This document shows, in pieces, positions 51,450 to 60,369 of a stretch of DNA of 64,000 nucleotides (position 1 is its first letter; each line of letters starts with the position of its first letter). The translations under genes and the position numbers were made by a program. The stretch is from DASZHJ01 sp035581425 (lineage in GTDB: Bacteria; Pseudomonadota; Alphaproteobacteria; ATCC43930; CGMCC-115725). The notes beneath the pieces were generated by a model. That model was not told the DNA's origin. It was given only the letters and a program-made list of their open reading frames with translations, and made no database searches. Location of the stretch: contig DATJVP010000048.1 of the NCBI GenBank assembly GCA_035581425.1, positions 1-64,000 of the forward strand, in the 5' to 3' direction.

Positions 51450-52418
51450 GTGCGAGCGCCTCGCCCCATCGTCCTGATCGCCGGCCCGACCGCGTCGGGT
51501 AAATCCGCGCTCGGGCTCGCGATCGCCGAGGAGTTCCGCGGCACCCTCATCAATGCCGATAGCATGCAGGTCTATCGCGATCTTGCGATACTGACGGCGC
51601 GGCCGAGCGCGGCGGAACTCGCGCGCGCGCCCCATCGGCTCTATGGCGTTCTCGATGCTGGCGAGGTTTGCTCGGCGGCGCGCTGGTGCGCCATGGCAGA
51701 GGCGGAGATAGCGGCGGCTCAGGCGGAAGGACGGCTGCCGCTGCTCGTCGGCGGAACTGGGCTCTACTTCCGCGCACTCCTCAAGGGCCTCGCGCCGGTG
51801 CCGGAAATTCCCGCGGCCGTGCGCGCAGCAGCGCGGGCGCTCCACAAATCGATCGGCGGGGTGCTGTTTCATGCTGAGCTCGCGCGGAGGGACCCCGAGG
51901 CTAGCACGAGGCTCCATCCCTCGGACTCCCAGCGCCTCATCCGCGCCTATGAGGTCGTGACGGCGACAGGCCGCACGCTCAGGGATTGGCAACGGGGCGA
52001 CGGTGCGGGGACGCAGCGACGGGCTGCGGCCCTGCTGCTGTTGCCGCCGCGGGAGGTGCTCTACGACGCCATCGATCGGCGCTTCCTCGCCATGATCGAG
52101 CGAGGCGCGCCCGAGGAGGTGCGGGCATTGCTGGCTCGAGGCCTTGCGCCGGAACTGCCGGCCATGAAGGCCGTCGGGGTGCCGGAACTCATTCGGGTAA
52201 TCCGGGGCGAAATCTCCCTTGAGGCCGCGATGGCACTCGCTCAGCAGGCGTCGCGCAACTACGCCAAGCGGCAGATCACCTGGTTCCGGCACCAGCTCCC
52301 ATCCACCCCCGACTTCCCTGTCCTTCGGCTCGCCGCGCAATATTCGGAAAGTTTATTACCGGAAATATTTTCATTTATTCGTCAGTTTGTATTGACCAGC
52401 CCGGTTTCCTCTGGCTAG
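51450..52418 (+). CDS. miaA: tRNA dimethylallyltransferase
   Basis: A 322-residue MiaA. The P-loop 'GPTASGKSALG' (about 12-22) is followed by the catalytic block 'INADSMQVYRDL', 'VGGTGLYFRALLKGL' and 'KAVGVPELI', then the tRNA-binding C-terminus 'QQASRNYAKRQITWFRHQL'. It transfers dimethylallyl to A37 of tRNAs reading U-initial codons. It uses GTG at 51450 directly after aidB. The last about 100 nt are AT-rich and contain a probable promoter for the ilv leader. Confidence 0.94.
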   Translation: MRAPRPIVLIAGPTASGKSALGLAIAEEFRGTLINADSMQVYRDLAILTARPSAAELARAPHRLYGVLDAGEVCSAARWCAMAEAEIAAAQAEGRLPLLVGGTGLYFRALLKGLAPVPEIPAAVRAAARALHKSIGGVLFHAELARRDPEASTRLHPSDSQRLIRAYEVVTATGRTLRDWQRGDGAGTQRRAAALLLLPPREVLYDAIDRRFLAMIERGAPEEVRALLARGLAPELPAMKAVGVPELIRVIRGEISLEAAMALAQQASRNYAKRQITWFRHQLPSTPDFPVLRLAAQYSESLLPEIFSFIRQFVLTSPVSSG

Positions 52419-52420
52419 TT
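52392..52420 (+). promoter_or_regulatory. Putative promoter of the ilv operon
   Basis: TTGACC (52392-52397) and CTAGTT (52415-52420) are separated by 17 nt at the 3' end of miaA, just after an AT-rich stretch that could act as an UP element. It would start transcription immediately before the structured leader. Confidence 0.45.
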
Positions 52421-52430
52421 AGGCCCCCTT

Positions 52431-52510
52431 GCGCGGGACGGGAGGCATGCGGCGACACCTCGGCCCCATCGGGGTCTAGGTCAACGCCGCGTCCCGCGCG
52501 GTATTTCGTT
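52431..52510 (+). promoter_or_regulatory. Structured leader of ilvBNC with small ORF (attenuator-like)
   Basis: Arms GCGCGGGACG (52431-52440) and CGTCCCGCGC (52490-52499) are perfect complements, followed by GGTATTTCGTT, resembling a terminator. Inside, GCGGC/GCCGC and CCCC/GGGG can extend or compete. A 10-codon frame at 52447-52479 reads MRRHLGPIGV, with one Leu, one Ile and one Val codon, but its ribosome site is only 1 nt from the ATG. Attenuation by branched-chain aminoacyl-tRNA supply is plausible. Confidence 0.5.
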
Positions 52511-52534
52511 CCCGTCAACCCAAGGAGAGGTGTC

Positions 52535-54298
52535 ATGTCGGCAGCGGCGATGCCTGGTGCGGAAATGGTCATCAAGGCCCTGGTGGACCAGGGCGTTGAT
52601 GTCGTTTTCGGCTATCCCGGCGGCGCGGTATTGCCGATTTATGACGCGCTCTTCAAGCAGAACCAATTGCGCCACATCCTCGTGCGGCACGAGCAGGGGG
52701 CCGTGCACGCGGCGGAGGGCTACGCGCGCTCGACGGGCAAAGTCGGTGTGGTCCTCGTCACCAGCGGTCCCGGCGCCACCAACGCGGTGACGGGGCTGAC
52801 CGACGCGCTGATGGACTCCGTGCCGATCGTGTGCCTCACGGGGCAGGTGCCGACGCACCTGATCGGCAACGATGCCTTTCAGGAGGCGGACACGACTGGG
52901 ATCACGCGCCCCTGCACGAAGCACAACTACCTCGTGAAGGATGCGAACGACCTCGCGCGCATTGTTCACGAGGCCTTCTATGTCGCGCGCACGGGGCGGC
53001 CGGGTCCGGTCGTGGTGGATCTGCCGAAGGACATCCTCTTCGCGACCGGCACCTACACCGAGCCGGGCTCCGTGCAGCATCGGACCTACCGTCCGCAAAC
53101 CATGCCCGACCGCGCGAAGGTCGCGGAGGCCATGGCGCTCATCGCGAGCGCCAAGCGGCCGATCATCTACGGCGGCGGCGGCATCATCAATTCCGGCGAG
53201 CGCGCGGTCGCGCTCTTCCGGGAGTTCGTGCAGCTCTCGGGGTTCCCGACGACGCTCACGCTGATGGGGCTCGGCGCCTACCCCGCCTCGGACAAGCGGT
53301 TCCTGGGCATGCTCGGCATGCACGGGACCTACGAGGCAAACCTTGCGATGCATGACTGCGACGTCATGATCAATGTGGGCGCCCGCTTCGACGACCGCGT
53401 TACGGGGCGGCTCAATGCGTTCTCGCCGGGCTCTAAGAAGATCCACATCGACATCGACCCGAGCTCGATCAACAAGAACGTCCGTGCCGATGTCGCGCTC
53501 ATCGGCGATGCCGCCGAAGTGCTCGCGGAGATGATCAAGGTTTGGAAAGCGAAGCACCTCAAGCCGGACGCCAGGGCGCTCCAGCAGTGGTGGCATCAGA
53601 TCGACCAATGGCGCAAGCGCGATTGCCTCCGATATACGCAGAGCGACAAGGTGATCAAGCCGCAATACGCACTGCAGCGACTCTATGCGCTGACGCGCGA
53701 TCGCGATGTCTACATCACCACCGAGGTGGGCCAGCATCAGATGTGGGCGGCGCAGTTTTTCAAGTTCGAGGACCCCAAGCACTGGATGACCTCGGGCGGG
53801 CTCGGCACCATGGGCTACGGGCTTCCCGCGGCGATCGGCGTGCAGCTCGCACATCCCGAGGCCACCGTCATCGACATCGCCGGCGAAGCCTCGATCCTCA
53901 TGAACATTCAGGAGATGTCGACGGCGATGCAGTATCGCCTGCCGGTCAAGGTCTTCATCCTCAACAACCAGTATATGGGGATGGTGCGGCAGTGGCAGGA
54001 GCTGCTGCATGGCGGGCGCTACTCCGAAAGCTACACGGCCTCGCTTCCCGATTTCGTGAAGCTCGCGGAGGCCTTCGGCGGCGTGGGCTTGCGCGCGACG
54101 AAGCCAAGCGAAGTCGACGACGTCATCAAGGCGATGCTTGCAAGCGACAAGCCCACGATCGTCGACGTCGCCGTCGATCAGGCGGAAAACTGCTTCCCGA
54201 TGATCCCGTCGGGAGCGGCCCACAACGAGATGCTGCTCGGGCCCGAGGACAGGCAGACGGGCGGATCGGTATCGGAAGAGGGAATGGTCCTCGTCTGA
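52535..54298 (+). CDS. ilvB: Acetolactate synthase large (catalytic) subunit
   Basis: A 587-residue ThDP enzyme. The catalytic Glu is E53 in 'RHEQGAVHAAEG'. The ThDP/Mg2+ motif reads 'DIAGEASILMNIQEM' where many AHAS enzymes have GDGSF; as I recall this variant is common in alphaproteobacteria. FAD- and Mg-binding regions are intact ('LGTMGYGLPAAIGVQLA', 'ILNNQYMGMVRQWQ'). It forms acetolactate or acetohydroxybutyrate, the first common step to valine, leucine and isoleucine. AAGGAGAGG precedes ATG 52535. First gene of ilvB-ilvN-ilvC, regulated at least partly from the structured leader. Confidence 0.96.
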   Translation: MSAAAMPGAEMVIKALVDQGVDVVFGYPGGAVLPIYDALFKQNQLRHILVRHEQGAVHAAEGYARSTGKVGVVLVTSGPGATNAVTGLTDALMDSVPIVCLTGQVPTHLIGNDAFQEADTTGITRPCTKHNYLVKDANDLARIVHEAFYVARTGRPGPVVVDLPKDILFATGTYTEPGSVQHRTYRPQTMPDRAKVAEAMALIASAKRPIIYGGGGIINSGERAVALFREFVQLSGFPTTLTLMGLGAYPASDKRFLGMLGMHGTYEANLAMHDCDVMINVGARFDDRVTGRLNAFSPGSKKIHIDIDPSSINKNVRADVALIGDAAEVLAEMIKVWKAKHLKPDARALQQWWHQIDQWRKRDCLRYTQSDKVIKPQYALQRLYALTRDRDVYITTEVGQHQMWAAQFFKFEDPKHWMTSGGLGTMGYGLPAAIGVQLAHPEATVIDIAGEASILMNIQEMSTAMQYRLPVKVFILNNQYMGMVRQWQELLHGGRYSESYTASLPDFVKLAEAFGGVGLRATKPSEVDDVIKAMLASDKPTIVDVAVDQAENCFPMIPSGAAHNEMLLGPEDRQTGGSVSEEGMVLV

Positions 54299-54388
54299 GG
54301 GAGCCAAACGATTCCGCGAATCCGATCCTCGTCCAGCAAGTCCGCGAGGCGCGCGCCACGGCGCAAGGCGCCCGCGAAGGAGCAGAAC

Positions 54389-54901
54389 GTGACAGCCAAG
54401 AGCGATATCGAGAAACACACCATCGCCGTGCTCGTGGACAACGAGCCCGGCGTCCTCGCCCGCGTGATCGGCTTGTTCTCCGGCCGCGGCTACAACATCG
54501 AGAGCTTGACCGTGGCGGAAGTCGATCCGAAGAACAGGCTCTCGCGCATCACCGTCGTAACGTCCGGCACACCCATGATCATCGAGCAGATCAAGGCGCA
54601 GCTCTCGCGGCTCGTGCCGGTGCACGCCGTTCGGGACCTGACCTTGGAGGGTGCCTCGGTCGAGCGCGAGCTTGCGCTCATCAAGATGGCCGGCACCGGA
54701 GACCGGCGGATCGAATCGCTGCGGCTTGCGGACATCTTCCGCGCGCGCGTCGTCGATGCCACCATCGAGAGCTTCGTCTTCGAGATGACGGGCTCGACCG
54801 AGAAGCTCGACGCCTTCATCAAGCTCATGGAGCCCTTGGGCCTCGTGGATGTCTCGCGCACCGGCGTGGTCGCGATCTCCCGCGGCGCGAGTCGGCTTTA
54901 G
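54389..54901 (+). CDS. ilvN: Acetolactate synthase small (regulatory) subunit
   Basis: A 170-residue regulatory subunit. An N-terminal ACT domain (about 10-85: 'HTIAVLVDNEPGVLARVIGL', 'FSGRGYNIESLTVAEVDP') binds valine for feedback inhibition, and the C-terminal ACT-like half is 'ALIKMAGTGDRRIESLRLAD' and 'VFEMTGSTEKLDAFIKLM'. This is the long IlvH-type rather than the short IlvN/IlvM form. GTG 54389 follows AAGGAG. The 90-nt gap after ilvB contains no obvious gene. Confidence 0.95.
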   Translation: MTAKSDIEKHTIAVLVDNEPGVLARVIGLFSGRGYNIESLTVAEVDPKNRLSRITVVTSGTPMIIEQIKAQLSRLVPVHAVRDLTLEGASVERELALIKMAGTGDRRIESLRLADIFRARVVDATIESFVFEMTGSTEKLDAFIKLMEPLGLVDVSRTGVVAISRGASRL

Positions 54902-54937
54902 CTGATCGCTTCACCGTTCGTCACTAGGGGAACCAAC

Positions 54938-55957
54938 ATGCGCGTCTATTACGATCGCGACGCTGACGTCAATCTCATCAAGGGCAAGAAGGTGCTGGTG
55001 GTGGGATTCGGTAGCCAGGGCCACGCCCATGCGCTCAATCTCCGCGACAGCGGCGTCAAGGAGGTGCGGGTGGGTCTCCGCCCCGGCTCTGCCTCCGCCA
55101 AGAAGGCGAAGGCCATGAACTTCGAGGTGATGACGCCGGCGGACGGCGCCAAATGGGCGGATGTCGTGATGGTGCTGACGCCCGACGAGCTGCAGGCCTC
55201 GCTTTACAAGAACGACCTCATGCCGAACATGCGGCCGGACACCGCGCTCGCCTTCGCGCACGGTTTCAACATCCACTTCAAGCTGGTGGAGCCGCGCTCG
55301 GACATGGACGTCTTCATGATCGCGCCCAAGGGGCCCGGGCACACCGTGCGCTCGGAGTATCAGCGCGGCGGCGGCGTTCCCTGCCTCGTCGCGGTCGAGC
55401 AGAACCCCTCGGGGAATGCGCTGGAAATCGCGCTCTCCTATGCCTCCGCGATCGGCGGCGGGCGCGCGGGCGTCATCGAGACGACCTTCAAGGAGGAATG
55501 CGAGACCGATCTCTTCGGTGAGCAGACCGTGCTCTGCGGCGGCCTCACCTCGCTAATCATGGCGGGCTACGAGACGCTGGTCGAGGCGGGCTATGCGCCG
55601 GAGATGGCCTATTTCGAGTGCCTCCACGAGGTGAAGCTCATCGTCGACCTCATGTACGAGGGCGGCATCGCGACGATGCGCTACTCGATCTCCAACACCG
55701 CGGAGTACGGCGACTACAGCCGCGGTCCCCGCATCATCACGGATGCGGTGAAGAAGGAGATGAAGAAGGTGCTCTCGGAGATCCAGAGCGGCCAGTTCGC
55801 GAAGGAATGGGTGCTCGAGAACGCCGCGGGCCAAGCGAGCTTCAAGGCCATGCGCCGCCGCGCCGCCGAGCACGACATCGAGAAGGTCGGCGAAAAGCTC
55901 CGCGCGATGATGCCCTGGATCGCGCAGAACCGCCTCGTCGATAGAAGCAAGAACTAA
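54938..55957 (+). CDS. ilvC: Ketol-acid reductoisomerase (class I)
   Basis: A 339-residue enzyme with the Rossmann loop 'GFGSQGHAHALNLRDSG' (23-39), the acidic metal site in 'KEECETDLFGEQTVLCGG' and the C-terminal knotted domain ('MRYSISNTAEYGDY'). It isomerises and reduces acetolactate with Mg2+ and NADPH. Length and motif fit the short class I form. It ends the ilv operon; an imperfect hairpin begins 3 nt after the stop. Confidence 0.96.
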   Translation: MRVYYDRDADVNLIKGKKVLVVGFGSQGHAHALNLRDSGVKEVRVGLRPGSASAKKAKAMNFEVMTPADGAKWADVVMVLTPDELQASLYKNDLMPNMRPDTALAFAHGFNIHFKLVEPRSDMDVFMIAPKGPGHTVRSEYQRGGGVPCLVAVEQNPSGNALEIALSYASAIGGGRAGVIETTFKEECETDLFGEQTVLCGGLTSLIMAGYETLVEAGYAPEMAYFECLHEVKLIVDLMYEGGIATMRYSISNTAEYGDYSRGPRIITDAVKKEMKKVLSEIQSGQFAKEWVLENAAGQASFKAMRRRAAEHDIEKVGEKLRAMMPWIAQNRLVDRSKN

Positions 55958-55960
55958 ACA

Positions 55961-56019
55961 GTCGCCCTCGCCCTCCCAGCGCAAAGCCATATGAGGGCGC
56001 TGGTGGGGACGCGGGCGAC
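55961..56019 (+). terminator. Imperfect hairpin after ilvC
   Basis: Outer arms GTCGCCC/GGGCGAC (7 bp) and inner arms CCAGCGC/GCGCTGG (7 bp) can form one long interrupted stem. It lies between the ilvC stop and the small RHH gene and probably ends the ilv transcript; there is no T-run. Confidence 0.5.
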
Positions 56020-56021
56020 GG

Positions 56022-56177
56022 ATGAAGCGCGCTCGGCTCGTGATGCCTGAGCGCAAGACGTCGATCACGATCCGCCTCGACGCCGATATCGTCCGGTTCT
56101 TCAAGCGCGAACCGAGCTACCAGACGCTGATCGGCGCGGTACTCCGCAGCTACGTGGCGGCGTTGCAGTCCAAATGA
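56022..56177 (+). CDS. BrnA/RHH-type small DNA-binding protein (orphan antitoxin-like), 51 aa
   Basis: A 51-residue protein: 'KTSITIRLDADIVRFFK' followed by 'PSYQTLIGAVLRSYVAAL' is the ribbon-helix-helix pattern of BrnA-type antitoxins. BrnA normally follows a brnT toxin gene in one operon. Here the upstream gene is ilvC, and no BrnT-like frame is seen on either side, so it is either an orphan antitoxin or a free-standing regulator. The ribosome site is weak. The neighbouring 420 nt hold only leader structures for leuA. Confidence 0.65.
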   Translation: MKRARLVMPERKTSITIRLDADIVRFFKREPSYQTLIGAVLRSYVAALQSK

Positions 56178-56255
56178 GGCGGGGTCGCCGGTCCCACGCG
56201 GCGCAAAATGCCTCAAAGTCGCTCAGAGAATACTTGCGAGGCTGCCCCGAATACG

Positions 56256-56296
56256 GTTAAAAGTATTGGTGAATCTCCGGCTTAGCTGCTTTTAAC
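56256..56296. repeat. Inverted repeat GTTAAAAG-N25-CTTTTAAC upstream of leuA
   Basis: Perfect 8-bp complementary arms lie in an AT-rich patch about 80 nt before the leuA leader ORF. The patch is the likeliest place for the leuA promoter, and the repeat could be a regulator-binding site. No confident -35/-10 pair can be chosen. Confidence 0.4.
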
Positions 56297-56373
56297 GCTT
56301 TGTTAGGCATAAGAGGTTCAGGGTGTAACCGGCCGGCTCGCGACTCCGGTCGAGGCAGGATGGTCGGTATCGG

Positions 56374-56508
56374 ATGGCTGGGACTATCGCATGGCAGGTT
56401 CGGCAGGCGGCGCCCCGGCGCTCGTCTTCCCCTGCGCGCGCGGTCCTTCCGGCTGCCGCTTTCCTCCTTCTCCTCAGTGACGGGGCGCTGCGACTTAGCG
56501 GCCCCTGA
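56374..56508 (+). CDS. leuL: Putative leuA leader peptide, 44 aa
   Basis: A short frame from ATG 56374 to TGA 56506-56508 whose C-terminal part reads 'AAAFLLLLSDGALRLSGP', with four consecutive Leu codons (CTC CTT CTC CTC at 56464-56475) and two more Leu codons soon after. The stop lies inside the first arm of a strong hairpin. This is the expected build of a leucine-responsive attenuator peptide. The ribosome site is weak and the start may differ; an overlapping frame with a better AGGCAGG site (56360-56584) has no Leu run. Confidence 0.6.
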   Translation: MAGTIAWQVRQAAPRRSSSPARAVLPAAAFLLLLSDGALRLSGP

Positions 56509-56577
56509 ATGCCGGCTCATCGCGTCCGGCGATCGGCGTTCAGGGGTAAAGGCGATAACTCCGCTTCGTTGCACCCT
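56482..56577 (+). promoter_or_regulatory. leuA attenuator: mutually exclusive hairpins
   Basis: Hairpin A pairs GGGGCGCT (56482-56489) with the AGC/GCCCC segment at 56497-56505 with one bulge. Hairpin B pairs CCCCTGAA (56502-56509) with TTCAGGGG (56539-56546) over 8 perfect bp, with an inner GCCGG/CCGGC. They share 56502-56505 and cannot coexist. A weaker third pairing (AGGGGT 56542-56547 with ACCCTT near 56572) would compete with B. A ribosome stalled on the Leu codons would cover the A arm and let B form. Confidence 0.6.
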
Positions 56578-56597
56578 TCACTAAAGGAGCCGCTCAG

Positions 56598-58196
56598 ATG
56601 AGCGCCGATATCAGCATCAAACGCACGGAATCCGTCCAGACGGCCGGCAAAGTCGGCAGTAAGAGCCACGTCGTCGTCTTCGACACCACGCTCCGCGACG
56701 GCGAGCAGTCGCCGGGCGCCTCGATGAATCTCGAGGAGAAGATCAAGATCGCCCTCCTCCTGGAGGAGATGGGGATCGACGTGATCGAGGCGGGCTTCCC
56801 GATCGCCTCCAACGGGGATTTCGAGGCCGTCCGAGAAATCGCAAAGCTCGTCAAGCGCGCCAGCGTCTGCGGCCTCTCCCGCGCCGGGCGCATGGACATC
56901 GACCGCGCCTGGGAGGCCCTGCAGCACGCCGAGCGTCCCCGCATCCACACCTTCATCTCTACCTCCCCGCTCCACATGAAATTCAAGCTTCAGATGGAGC
57001 CGGAGCAGGTGCATCAGGCCGTGATCGACAGCGTGAGCCACGCCCGCAACCTCTGCGACGACGTCGAATGGTCCTGCGAGGACGGCTCGCGCACCGACCG
57101 CGATTTCCTCTGTCGCACCATCGAGAGCGCGATCAAGGCGGGTGCCCGCACGATCAACATCCCCGACACCGTCGGTTACGCAATCCCCGAGGAATTCGCG
57201 GGATTGATCCGGATGGTCTTCGAGCGTGTCCCCAACATCGACAAGGCTGTGGTCTCCGTCCACTGCCACAACGACCTCGGGCTGGCGGTTGCGAACTCGC
57301 TCGCGGCGATCGCGGCGGGCGCACGGCAGGTCGAGTGCACGGTCAACGGCTTGGGCGAGCGGGCGGGCAATGCCTCGATGGAGGAGATCGTCATGGCGCT
57401 CAAGACGCGCCACGACTTCATCCCCTACGAGACCGGCGTCAAGACCGAGTTCATCACCAGGGCTTCGCACCTCGTCTCCACGATCACCGGCTTCGCGGTG
57501 CAGCCCAACAAGGCGATCGTGGGTGCCAACGCCTTTGCGCATGAGAGCGGCATCCACCAGGACGGCATGCTCAAGCACGCTGGCACCTACGAGATCATGA
57601 CCCCCGAATCCGTGGGCCTCAACCGCTCCAAGCTTGTGATGGGCAAGCATTCGGGACGCCACGCCTTCAAGATGAAGCTCAAGGAGCTGGGCTTCGAATT
57701 GGGCGACAACGCCGTCAACGACGCCTTCCGCCGCTTCAAGGACCTCGCCGACCGCAAGAAAGATGTCTATGACGAGGATCTCGTGGCGCTGGTGGACGAC
57801 GCGGTCATCCGCGGCAACGACCACATCAAGTTCGTCTCGCTCCAGGTGATCGCGGGCTCGAAAGGCCCGCAGACCGCCGAGCTCGAGCTCGAGATCGACG
57901 GCGCGACCAAGCACGCAAAGACCACCGGCAACGGGCCGGTCGATGCGACCTTCAACGCGATCAAGGCGATGGTGCCGCACACGGCGAAACTGCAGCTCTA
58001 CCAGGTGCATGCGGTGACGGCAGGAACCGACGCCCAGGCGGAGGTGACCGTGCGGCTCGAGGAGAACGGCAAGAGCGTGAACGGGCAGGGCGCCGATCCA
58101 GACACGCTCGTGGCTTCCGCGCGCGCCTACATCCACGCGCTAAACAAACTCCTCACCAAGCGGGAAAAAACGGCGCCCGCAGCAATGTCGGCGTAG
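56598..58196 (+). CDS. leuA: 2-isopropylmalate synthase
   Basis: A 532-residue LeuA with the DRE-TIM motif 'FDTTLRDGEQSPG' (28-40), 'HCHNDLGLAVANSLAA' (metal histidines) and the subsite 'NGLGERAGNASMEE'. The C-terminal LeuA allosteric domain (about 400-520) is intact. It condenses acetyl-CoA and 2-oxoisovalerate, the first dedicated leucine step, and is feedback-inhibited by leucine. AAAGGAG precedes ATG 56598. It follows an attenuator-like leader and is followed by a terminator hairpin. Confidence 0.96.
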   Translation: MSADISIKRTESVQTAGKVGSKSHVVVFDTTLRDGEQSPGASMNLEEKIKIALLLEEMGIDVIEAGFPIASNGDFEAVREIAKLVKRASVCGLSRAGRMDIDRAWEALQHAERPRIHTFISTSPLHMKFKLQMEPEQVHQAVIDSVSHARNLCDDVEWSCEDGSRTDRDFLCRTIESAIKAGARTINIPDTVGYAIPEEFAGLIRMVFERVPNIDKAVVSVHCHNDLGLAVANSLAAIAAGARQVECTVNGLGERAGNASMEEIVMALKTRHDFIPYETGVKTEFITRASHLVSTITGFAVQPNKAIVGANAFAHESGIHQDGMLKHAGTYEIMTPESVGLNRSKLVMGKHSGRHAFKMKLKELGFELGDNAVNDAFRRFKDLADRKKDVYDEDLVALVDDAVIRGNDHIKFVSLQVIAGSKGPQTAELELEIDGATKHAKTTGNGPVDATFNAIKAMVPHTAKLQLYQVHAVTAGTDAQAEVTVRLEENGKSVNGQGADPDTLVASARAYIHALNKLLTKREKTAPAAMSA

Positions 58197-58208
58197 TAGA
58201 GTGGCGGA

Positions 58209-58231
58209 GGGCGGCTCCCGGGCCGCCCTTT
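58209..58231 (+). terminator. Rho-independent-like terminator after leuA
   Basis: GGGCGGC/GCCGCCC (7 bp) with a 6-nt loop is followed at once by TTTCGT, 13 nt after the leuA stop. It separates leuA from the cell-shape operon. Confidence 0.8.
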
Positions 58232-58299
58232 CGTCATGGCGGGGAGACGGGGGGTCGGGGAACAACCAGAGACGCTAAGATAGGACGAGCGTAGGAAAG

Positions 58300-59340
<1,041 letters not shown>

Positions 59341-59385
59341 TCCTTCCGCCGGGGGCGGGAGGGGGAGTAACGACGGGAGCAGAAC

Positions 59386-60300
59386 GTGCGGGAGCGGTCG
59401 GGATCGGTATCGCGCTTGACGGTGCCCGTTCGGGCGGCCGCGCAGCGCGTCGCGTTCCCCTTTCTGATCTTTCTTTCCGTTGCGCTCATCGTGCTCGGCA
59501 AGGCCGATATCCTCGTGATCGAGCGCGCGCGCACGAGCGTCAGCGACGCGATGGCGCCGCTGCTGGAGGCGCTGTCGCGCCCGCTCGGGACCGTCGCGAC
59601 GGGCGTGCAGGGGGTGGAGGATCATTTCGGCGTCTACGCCGAAAACGGGCGCCTGCGCGAGGAGAACGCGCGGCTGCTGCAATGGCAGGAAGTGGCGCGC
59701 CGGCTCCAAACCGAGAACGCGGAACTCCGCGCTCTCCTCAATTTCAATCCCGAGGGCGTGCGCGGCTTCCTCACGGGACGCGTCATCGCTAATTCCGGCG
59801 GCGCCTTCCTGCGCAACGTCCTCGTCGATGTCGGCGCTCACGAGGGTGTCGAGCGCGGCCAGGCCGCGATCACCGGCGAGGGCATCGTCGGCCGCGTGAC
59901 CGAGGTGGGCGAGCGCGCCTCGCGCGTTCTCCTGGTCACCGACCTGAATTCCCGCATCCCCGTTGTACTCGACCTCTCGCGCGAGCGCGCGGTCCTCGCG
60001 GGCGACAACACCAGCCGGCCGCGGCTTCTTTACTTGCCTGCGAAAACCGGAGTGAAGGTGGGCGATCGCGTCGTGACCTCCGGGAGCGGCGGGATCTTCC
60101 CGCCGGGCTTGCCGGTGGGCGTCGTCGCCTCGGTCGAGGGCGGCGTCGTCCGCGTCGAGCCCTACGCGAGCCTCTCCCGCCTCGAATATCTCCGCATCGT
60201 CGACTTCGGCCTCAATGGCGTCCTCCCCCAGAGTTCGATCCCCCCGCCCCGGAGCCCCCGCCAGAGCCGGCGTGGTCAGGTCGAAGCGGAGGGGCAGTAG
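59386..60300 (+). CDS. mreC: Rod shape-determining protein MreC
   Basis: A 304-residue bitopic protein with a short cytosolic tail, one membrane helix at about 24-41 ('FPFLIFLSVALIVLGKA'), a coiled coil at about 80-112 ('ENGRLREENARLLQWQEVAR') and the periplasmic beta-domain ('GRVTEVGERASRVLLVTD', 'VVTSGSGGIFPPGLPVG'). It links MreB to the periplasmic PBP2. The C-terminal tail is Pro/Arg/Ser-rich. It starts with GTG 59386, 45 nt after mreB. Confidence 0.93.
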   Translation: MRERSGSVSRLTVPVRAAAQRVAFPFLIFLSVALIVLGKADILVIERARTSVSDAMAPLLEALSRPLGTVATGVQGVEDHFGVYAENGRLREENARLLQWQEVARRLQTENAELRALLNFNPEGVRGFLTGRVIANSGGAFLRNVLVDVGAHEGVERGQAAITGEGIVGRVTEVGERASRVLLVTDLNSRIPVVLDLSRERAVLAGDNTSRPRLLYLPAKTGVKVGDRVVTSGSGGIFPPGLPVGVVASVEGGVVRVEPYASLSRLEYLRIVDFGLNGVLPQSSIPPPRSPRQSRRGQVEAEGQ

Positions 60301-60369
60301 GGTGACGGTCGTGACCGGGCTCAGGCTTTCGAAGGCGAGTCGCTCCGCCCCTGACGCGCAGGCCGCGCG

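Noticed and set aside
52481..54625. A 714-codon open frame antisense to ilvB/ilvN
   Set aside because: It covers strongly conserved ilv genes on the other strand, has low-complexity Arg/His/Asp-rich translation typical of GC-rich shadow frames and matches no family.
56300..56584. 94-codon frame ending just before leuA
   Set aside because: It overlaps the attenuator hairpins; no conserved domain. The overlapping frame with the Leu run explains the region better, although this frame's ribosome site is better.
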